NCBI GenBank assembly: GCA_027004335.1
Contig: JALTID010000028.1
Span: 1-5,183, forward strand
DNA length: 5,183 nt
Reading direction: 5' to 3'
DNA from: a bacterium
GTDB taxonomy: Bacteria > JALSQH01
Shown: positions 1 to 4,005 of the stretch, one piece after another
Numbering within the stretch: position 1 is the first letter of the stretch
Layout: every line of letters starts with the position of its first letter
Position numbers and translations under genes: made by a program
The notes under the pieces: model-generated
Seen by the model: only the letters and a program-made list of their open reading frames with translations
Databases searched by the model: none
Told to the model about the DNA's origin: nothing

Positions 1-605
1 GGCTTAGAAATTGTGGTAGTAGTTGTTGCTCTCGATGCAGTTTTTGTTACTGCAGATGGAGCAGTTTCACTTCCATGTGATTTTGTAGCAGAAGTTTCCT
101 CTGAAGGAACTCCTTCCTCAAACAATCCTTCACCTTCTTCTAAAACATTTTCTCCTTCTTGAGCAAGTTTTAAAAAAGACTCACTGTCAGAAGCAGCTAT
201 ATGACCAAGATTACTGGACGGGAAAAATATAATCAATGTATCACCTTCCACTCTTGGAAAATACTCTCTCATGGTATTAAGGTAAATTTCAAATCTGGCA
301 ACATTGGCTGCCTTATTACCATATTGATAGACCTTAATACCTTTAAAAGATGGATCCTTTACACGATAGGCTCGCTTCAAAGAGCTTACATCAGTGTAAG
401 CAATATCAATAACAAGTCGCAGAGGATCCGTAAGACGAAAAATAGTATAAGTTGGATGTCTCGTACCTTTTAGAACTACTACAATTCCATGGGAATTTTT
501 CAAGACTTTGAAATCCTGAATATGGTCCAAATCAGGTGCAATACTACTGCAAGTTGCTAAAAAAAGGACCAAAAAAATACTTAAAGTTACTTTTACTGCC
601 CTCAT
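1..605 (-). CDS. pilQ: Type IV pilus secretin PilQ, N-terminal part (cut by the window edge)
   Basis: PilQ forms the outer-membrane secretin ring through which the type IV pilus is extruded and retracted. Only the first 201 codons are present; the secretin core lies beyond position 1. Residues 1-18 form a short hydrophobic signal peptide ending FLATC, with Cys19 a possible lipidation site, although Thr at -1 is unusual for a lipobox. Residues about 30-128 look like an AMIN (peptidoglycan-binding) domain, with the hallmark D60-P-L-R-L-V-I-D67 strand. From about 148 a low-complexity linker begins, first Glu/Gly-rich and then Thr/Ser/Ala-rich. The ATG overlaps the pilP stop (ATGA, 602-605) and has an AAGGAG site 7 nt upstream. 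Its identity rests on the AMIN domain and its position as last gene after pilMNOP. Whether it continues as an intact secretin cannot be seen here. Confidence 0.9.
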   Translation of the reverse strand, partial: MRAVKVTLSIFLVLFLATCSSIAPDLDHIQDFKVLKNSHGIVVVLKGTRHPTYTIFRLTDPLRLVIDIAYTDVSSLKRAYRVKDPSFKGIKVYQYGNKAANVARFEIYLNTMREYFPRVEGDTLIIFFPSSNLGHIAASDSESFLKLAQEGENVLEEGEGLFEEGVPSEETSATKSHGSETAPSAVTKTASRATTTTTISK

Positions 606-1132
606 GGAGTTACTCCTTCTTCTTTTTGAGGTAAGGTTAAATACACCTTACGGGTTTTAATTTCACCCTTATAATCAACATACTTCTCCAGAATAATAAT
701 TTTATCTGATAAAATCTTCCAAACCTTACCTCCATTTTTTCCGATCGGCGTACCTACCCTGACACTGTATCCTTTCCCATCAGGAGCTTCAATTAATGCA
801 GTTGGAGAAGAGATTCCCCATACAATCCCCTTCAGGGAGAGACTGCTGAGATCATATTTCTGGAGCGGGTGAACAATTGGACCTGTTTTCAACTTAATTT
901 TCCTATTGCCAATATATGGTTGAAATGGATCCCTTGATCTGAACATATCATAAGTATAAATGAACTTTTTTTCAGTTGCTTTCGTAACCTGTGAAGGAGC
1001 TTTTTTTATTCTCCCTCTTTTTTTATAAGAAGTTTTCTTGGTTATATTCGTCCCTTCTTTTTTACATCCGCTGTTCATTAATAAAAATGAAAATAAAATT
1101 ATCACCGCAGATAAAAAGACAAATCGCCTCAT
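602..1132 (-). CDS. pilP: Type IV pilus assembly lipoprotein PilP
   Basis: PilP is an inner-membrane lipoprotein that joins the PilN/PilO complex to the periplasmic N-domains of the PilQ secretin. The protein is 176 aa, a normal size for the family. Residues 4-22 are a hydrophobic signal peptide ending NSGC, with Cys23 the predicted lipidated residue; Asn at -3 is not ideal. A strongly basic, flexible linker follows (about 24-56, many Lys/Arg). The family motif RDPFQPY is at 67-73, and L90-QKYDLSSLSLKGI-V104 leads into the small beta-sandwich domain. That domain contains a G119-KGYSVRVGTPIG-K132 stretch typical of PilP, where it binds PilQ. The start has AGAGG 8 nt upstream, inside the last codons of pilO. 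Two A7 runs in the linker are slippery-type sequences (see findings). Identity is secure from motifs and gene order. Confidence 0.94.
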   Translation of the reverse strand: MRRFVFLSAVIILFSFLLMNSGCKKEGTNITKKTSYKKRGRIKKAPSQVTKATEKKFIYTYDMFRSRDPFQPYIGNRKIKLKTGPIVHPLQKYDLSSLSLKGIVWGISSPTALIEAPDGKGYSVRVGTPIGKNGGKVWKILSDKIIILEKYVDYKGEIKTRKVYLTLPQKEEGVTP

Positions 1133-1137
1133 TTGTA

Positions 1138-1773
1138 TTACCTCTTTCGCCTTTTCTTCTTTTTCTTTAACTGCACAGCTTTTCTCTCCTTTTCAGAGAG
1201 GTACCTGTAGGTCACAGCAGTAAACCTTGCTGTTACAATTACCTGACCAAGATCATTAACTTTCCCTTTGCTTTCAATAGTCACATCTTTTATATTTACA
1301 ATCCTTGAAAGCTTCCCAAGTTTCTCAAAAAACTTCATAATGTTCTTAAATGGCCCCTTCACCACAATTACAAGAGGAACTTCTGCAACAAATTCCTTTT
1401 TGGATTCAGGTCTGGGCTCAAATCGGGCAATTTCAAGATTAAGCTCATTACCAACATTTGGTATATCAATCAAAAGTTGGGCTATTTCAGCTTCATTAGG
1501 TAACTTGGCAATAGCTTCACTTAATTTTTCCTGCAACCTTCTCAACTCTTCCTCGTATCTTGGTAAATCATCAGCTTTGCTTTTCTCCCGAAGCATCTCA
1601 GCTTGTTTTTGCTGAAGCTTATCTTCAAGATCTCCCACCTGATGAAGAACAGGTATATAAAAAAGGTAATAATAGAGTATGAAAATTAGAAGAAGAATAC
1701 CACCAAAAATCCCAAGTTTCTGGGGTAGGGGCAATTTTACAATTCTAAATAAAAGATCCTGAATCTTTTCCAT
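1138..1773 (-). CDS. pilO: Type IV pilus inner-membrane protein PilO
   Basis: PilO is a bitopic inner-membrane protein that dimerises with PilN and helps align the cytoplasmic motor platform with the PilP-PilQ outer-membrane part. The 211-aa product has a short cytoplasmic N-terminus and one transmembrane segment at about 20-40 (rich in Ile, Leu and Tyr). A charged coiled coil follows at about 45-90. The periplasmic ferredoxin-like domain covers about 95-195, with the family-typical LPNEAEIAQLL and the later F-KNIMKFFEKLGKLSRIVNI region. The C-terminus is odd: residues 203-211 are all Lys or Arg. The start has GAGG 5 nt upstream, overlapping the pilN stop region; pilN ends 7 nt before this ATG. 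The gap to pilP is 5 nt. Identity rests on domain architecture and position between pilN and pilP. Confidence 0.94.
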   Translation of the reverse strand: MEKIQDLLFRIVKLPLPQKLGIFGGILLLIFILYYYLFYIPVLHQVGDLEDKLQQKQAEMLREKSKADDLPRYEEELRRLQEKLSEAIAKLPNEAEIAQLLIDIPNVGNELNLEIARFEPRPESKKEFVAEVPLVIVVKGPFKNIMKFFEKLGKLSRIVNIKDVTIESKGKVNDLGQVIVTARFTAVTYRYLSEKERKAVQLKKKKKRRKR

Positions 1774-1780
1774 TTTTACC

Positions 1781-2338
1781 TCAACCTGTCGGATTTGTTC
1801 CTGTGAGAACTTTCGCCTTTATTTGAAAAACTACGATGTTCCATGGTCCCTGGGTCTTCATTCTGGTCCCCATGATCTGGATATTTGTAAAGTATTTGCT
1901 CTTTTCAAGATTCTTGGCAAATTCAGCAACAAGCCTGTGGTCAAGAGCTCTTCCATATATAGTTATTTGATCCCTCACATACAGCAATTTCGTAAACCAT
2001 AACTGATTAGGCACTGAATTGGAAAGTTTATCAAGAACTATAACAGGAAACAAACGATTTTTCTCAAGCGTAGCTATTACTTTCAGCTTATCTTCCAGCT
2101 CGGCCTTTTTGCTCTTGGTTGGCTTAATTTTCTTCGTTATTTTTTTCAGCTCCTTTATTTGAGCTTCAACTTTGATTATCTGTTTCTGCAGCTGATCTTT
2201 TCGGTGAACAACATTTTTCTGCATAAAGAACATTATTACAAAAAGCACCAACAGAGATATTGCAAAAATGATCAGGTGATTCCTTACAGCTACTTTCTTT
2301 CTCTCTTCTTTAACTGGTAACAGATTTATTCTTATCAT
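1781..2338 (-). CDS. pilN: Type IV pilus inner-membrane protein PilN
   Basis: PilN is the membrane partner of PilO and the anchor for cytoplasmic PilM. The first residues, M-I-R-I-N-L-L-P8, match the conserved cytoplasmic peptide known to insert into a groove on PilM. Charged residues follow to about 19, then one transmembrane helix (about 22-39). A Lys/Glu-rich coiled coil (about 43-93) leads to the periplasmic ferredoxin-like domain (about 95-180), including VPNQLWFTKL and YGRALDHRLVAEFAKNLE, typical of the family. Length (185 aa) is normal. The ATG overlaps the pilM stop as ATGA (2335-2338), and a strong GGAGG lies 8 nt upstream within the last pilM codons, so translation is probably coupled to pilM at near-equal stoichiometry. 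Nothing is missing or broken. Confidence 0.95.
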   Translation of the reverse strand: MIRINLLPVKEERKKVAVRNHLIIFAISLLVLFVIMFFMQKNVVHRKDQLQKQIIKVEAQIKELKKITKKIKPTKSKKAELEDKLKVIATLEKNRLFPVIVLDKLSNSVPNQLWFTKLLYVRDQITIYGRALDHRLVAEFAKNLEKSKYFTNIQIMGTRMKTQGPWNIVVFQIKAKVLTGTNPTG

Positions 2339-3441
2339 GAATCACCCCTCCGTCTTAAAGCAAGTCCTACCGGAACCACCATAATTGGGGCAAACTTTTG
2401 AACTATTTCAGGCTTGTTAGAAATCAGAGTATCTGAAACCGTTATATTTTTAAAGGGATCAAGGTAATGAGTTGGGATATCAGTCTTTTCTTCAATTATC
2501 CTCTGCAAACCGGAAGTCAAAGCACCTCCACCGCTTAGAAGGACTTTCGTAATTTTCTCTTCGGGGTGAGAAACACCATAAAAATCAATGGTCCTTGAAA
2601 TTTCACCAGCCAAAATATCTGAAACTGAATCTATAATTTCAACTACTTCCTGGGGAATAACTTCCTCACCAGTTTCACCTCCAGTATCACCTCTTTTCAA
2701 CTGCTCCGCTTCTTCAGAACTAACGCCAAGATTTTTCTGAATCTCCTCAGTATATGAATTACTACCAATTGTAAAATCCCTGACAACAATAGGTATCCCG
2801 TTTTTAGTGATATTAACATTGGTAAATGAAGCCCCTATATTTACAAGGGCTACAACATTTTCTCTCTCCTCTGGGTAATTTACCTCAAATACATTCATCA
2901 TTGCAAACGAATTAATATCAATTATTACAGGAGAAAAACCTGCCTCAATAAGAACAGTTGTGTAATCACTGATCATGTCTCTTTTAGCAGCAACAAGAAT
3001 TATATCCATCTTCCCTGGCTCTACTTCAGATTCACCAATGATATGATATGCAAGATTTACCTCATCCACCGAAAAGGTTATATGTTGTTCCGCTTCCCAC
3101 GTGATTTGCTCATCAAGTTCCTCTGGTGTCATGGTAGTGACTGTAATCTGTTTAACAATTACCGAGCTTCCTCCCACAGAGGTCGCTACCTGTTTAACTT
3201 TCAAAGCACACTCGCCTGTAAGTTCAATCAGAGCATCAGTTACTGCTGCAGAATTCATAATACTCCCTTCAACTATGGTTGTTGGGGGCAGTTCTGTATA
3301 ACATGCTGTTTTCAAAAGATACTCTGTACCTTTTTCCTCTATCTCAGCAACTTTTATAGCAAATGAACCAATATCCACTCCTATTATTTTATTCTTCACA
3401 AGAAAGGGCAACTTTTCAGAAATTTCATCCAAAAATCCCAT
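2335..3441 (-). CDS. pilM: Type IV pilus actin-like ATPase-fold protein PilM
   Basis: PilM is a cytoplasmic FtsA/actin-like protein that binds ATP and the N-terminus of PilN, forming the cytoplasmic ring of the alignment complex. The 368-aa product shows the family elements in order: phosphate-1 loop G21-VDIGS-F27 with K30, the 1C-type subdomain with P106-EELDEQITWEAEQHI-T122, phosphate-2 loop VNIGASFTN (200-208), and the adenosine-binding loop LLSGGGALTSGL (301-312). A Gly/Glu-rich insertion at about 250-263 looks like a flexible loop. The start is supported by GGAGGAG 7 nt upstream. The preceding helix-turn-helix gene stops only 4 nt before this ATG, so the two are almost certainly co-transcribed. 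The stop codon overlaps the pilN start. Length and motifs are complete. Confidence 0.96.
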   Translation of the reverse strand: MGFLDEISEKLPFLVKNKIIGVDIGSFAIKVAEIEEKGTEYLLKTACYTELPPTTIVEGSIMNSAAVTDALIELTGECALKVKQVATSVGGSSVIVKQITVTTMTPEELDEQITWEAEQHITFSVDEVNLAYHIIGESEVEPGKMDIILVAAKRDMISDYTTVLIEAGFSPVIIDINSFAMMNVFEVNYPEERENVVALVNIGASFTNVNITKNGIPIVVRDFTIGSNSYTEEIQKNLGVSSEEAEQLKRGDTGGETGEEVIPQEVVEIIDSVSDILAGEISRTIDFYGVSHPEEKITKVLLSGGGALTSGLQRIIEEKTDIPTHYLDPFKNITVSDTLISNKPEIVQKFAPIMVVPVGLALRRRGDS

Positions 3442-3445
3442 AAAA

Positions 3446-3676
3446 TTACTCCTCCAATTTTATTTCTTCTTCTCCTTCAAAAGGACCAAAAATCCTTTTT
3501 TTGTCCGAAAGCTTTAATCCCAGCGCAAGTAATATTTTCCGTTGGGTCTCGAGCCTGCAATCAGCACCCTTCTCTATTCTGTTGAGAGTCACAAGAGAAA
3601 TTCCAGCTTTTCTTGCAAGTTCTGACTTACTCATCAAAAGTGCTTCTCTGAACTCTTTAACTCTGTTCTTATTCAT
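3446..3676 (-). CDS. Small Xre/Cro-type helix-turn-helix regulator, first gene of the pil operon
   Basis: This 76-aa protein is almost entirely one Cro/C1 (HTH_3-like) DNA-binding domain. Residues 16-37 run S-KSELARKAGISLVTLNRIEKG, the classic two-helix signature with the recognition helix around 27-34. Further helices cover about 41-55 (LETQRKILLALGLKLS). The last ten residues are acidic. No sensor or dimerisation domain is visible. I place the start at ATG 3676 because AAGGAG lies 7 nt upstream. An in-frame ATG at 3682 is only one base from that site, and an ATG at 3730 sits inside the promoter region. The gene ends 4 nt before pilM, so it is likely the leader cistron of the pilus operon. 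It could be an autoregulator or a repressor/activator of pil genes; neither is shown by the sequence, and I give no gene symbol. Confidence 0.88.
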   Translation of the reverse strand: MNKNRVKEFREALLMSKSELARKAGISLVTLNRIEKGADCRLETQRKILLALGLKLSDKKRIFGPFEGEEEIKLEE

Positions 3677-3683
3677 AGGCATT

Positions 3684-3689
3684 CTCCTT
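3684..3689 (-). promoter_or_regulatory. Shine-Dalgarno site that fixes the Xre gene start
   Basis: AAGGAG on the minus strand, 7 nt before ATG 3676. It is too close (1 nt) to the alternative ATG at 3682 and lies downstream of the ATG at 3730, so it argues for the 76-aa form rather than the 78- or 94-aa forms. Confidence 0.75.
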
Positions 3690-3699
3690 AAAGTATATA

Positions 3700-3717
3700 T
3701 AAGATTTTCATATCTTA
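3700..3717. repeat. Inverted repeat TAAGAT-N6-ATCTTA, possible operator
   Basis: Two perfect 6-bp arms (3700-3705 and 3712-3717) separated by 6 bp lie between the TTGACA element and the Shine-Dalgarno of the Xre gene, where the -10 and transcription start would be. The dimensions suit a small helix-turn-helix dimer, so autoregulation is possible. The region is A/T-rich and chance is not excluded. Confidence 0.4.
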
Positions 3718-3730
3718 AATAATATGTCAA
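3700..3730 (-). promoter_or_regulatory. Candidate promoter of the xre-pilMNOPQ operon
   Basis: A perfect -35 hexamer TTGACA occupies 3730-3725 on the minus strand, preceded by a very A/T-rich stretch (3733-3775) that could act as an UP element. No good -10 is found at 16-18 bp; the best nearby is GAAAAT (3709-3704) at 15 bp, matching 4 of 6 consensus positions. The promoter may therefore be weak or activator-dependent. The 3' side overlaps an inverted repeat (3700-3717). Confidence 0.4.
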
Positions 3731-3741
3731 GCTTTTTTCTA

Positions 3742-3757
3742 AAATTTTATAAAATTT
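3742..3757. repeat. 16-bp perfect A/T palindrome upstream of the pil promoter
   Basis: AAATTTTATAAAATTT reads the same on both strands and sits 11 bp upstream of the TTGACA element. It is made only of A and T, with A/T tracts. It may contribute to an UP element or a bent, nucleoid-protein-binding segment, but low complexity makes chance occurrence likely. Confidence 0.35.
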
Positions 3758-3807
3758 AATATAATTTTTACCATAATTACATAAATATTGTAGTACACTT
3801 TAAGCAA

Positions 3808-3830
3808 CCTCAATATATTGAAAAATGAGG
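3808..3830. repeat. Nested palindromes in the divergent spacer
   Basis: CCTCA (3808-3812) and TGAGG (3826-3830) form inverted arms 13 bp apart. Nested inside is a perfect 12-bp palindrome TCAATATATTGA at 3810-3821. The element lies 10 bp upstream of the -35 of the SRP RNA promoter and about 80 bp upstream of the pil -35. It could be an operator for a dimeric regulator; no family can be assigned. Confidence 0.35.
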
Positions 3831-3839
3831 TCCCATTTC

Positions 3840-3852
3840 TTGAAAATTTCAA
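3840..3852. repeat. Inverted repeat TTGAAA-A-TTTCAA over the -35 box
   Basis: A 13-bp odd-centred perfect inverted repeat whose left arm is the -35 hexamer of the SRP RNA promoter. It might be an operator, but housekeeping SRP RNA is not usually repressed and the sequence is A/T-rich, so it may be coincidence. Confidence 0.3.
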
Positions 3853-3867
3853 CATAGGTGTTACAAT
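3840..3867 (+). promoter_or_regulatory. Sigma-70-type promoter of the SRP RNA gene
   Basis: TTGAAA (3840-3845, 5 of 6 to consensus), a 16-bp spacer and TACAAT (3862-3867, 5 of 6) form a strong housekeeping promoter. A start 6-8 nt downstream falls at about 3873-3875, exactly where the SRP RNA terminal helix begins. The match of promoter and RNA end supports both calls. The same promoter may also serve dnaX by read-through. Confidence 0.75.
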
Positions 3868-3872
3868 AATAT

Positions 3873-3978
3873 TTGATAGCCGGGCATCATGTAACGGCCT
3901 ATCTGTGAATTCCGCCAGGCCCGGAAGGGAGCAACGGTAGCAGTTCTGGTCGCTGGCATGGGGAGCTCGGCTATCAAA
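3873..3978 (+). ncRNA. ffs: Signal recognition particle RNA, small bacterial (4.5S) type
   Basis: This RNA is the scaffold of the signal recognition particle. With Ffh it targets nascent inner-membrane proteins to FtsY and the Sec translocon. The diagnostic apical part is at about 3914-3943: CCAGGCCCGGAAGGGAGCA has the GGAA tetraloop at 3923-3926 and the asymmetric/symmetric loop bases that bind the Ffh M-domain. The ends form a long terminal helix, 3872-3885 with 3965-3978: 14 pairs including one G-U. The helix continues after a small internal loop through CATG (3888-3891) with CATG (3957-3960). The length of about 105 nt fits the single-hairpin Gram-negative form without an Alu domain. The exact ends are inferred from the helix and promoter. 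The gene lies 27 nt before dnaX, on the same strand. Confidence 0.95.
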
Positions 3979-3987
3979 ATTATTTTT
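3965..3987 (+). terminator. Possible weak intrinsic terminator at the end of the SRP RNA
   Basis: The 3' arm of the terminal helix (3965-3978) is followed by TTATTTTT at 3980-3987, seven T in eight bases. Helix plus U-rich tract could terminate some transcripts, but the 5' arm is about 80 nt away and the tract is interrupted, so read-through into dnaX is equally plausible. Confidence 0.3.
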
Positions 3988-4005
3988 ACATGGATTCTAT
4001 CATAG

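Noticed and set aside
1-120. Thr/Ser/Ala-rich run in PilQ as a coding tandem repeat
   Set aside because: The residues are repetitive in composition, but no exact nucleotide repeat unit is visible. It reads as an ordinary disordered linker.
201-473. A plus-strand open frame of 90 codons
   Set aside because: It lies antisense to the PilQ AMIN domain, which has clear family motifs; there is no ribosome site or recognisable protein.
3043-3366. Plus-strand open frames opposite pilM
   Set aside because: They are antisense shadows of a confidently identified gene, and the translations show no domain.
3677-3730. An 18-residue N-terminal extension of the Xre protein from ATG 3730
   Set aside because: This stretch holds the TTGACA element, the inverted repeat and the Shine-Dalgarno for ATG 3676, and the extra residues do not resemble the family N-terminus.
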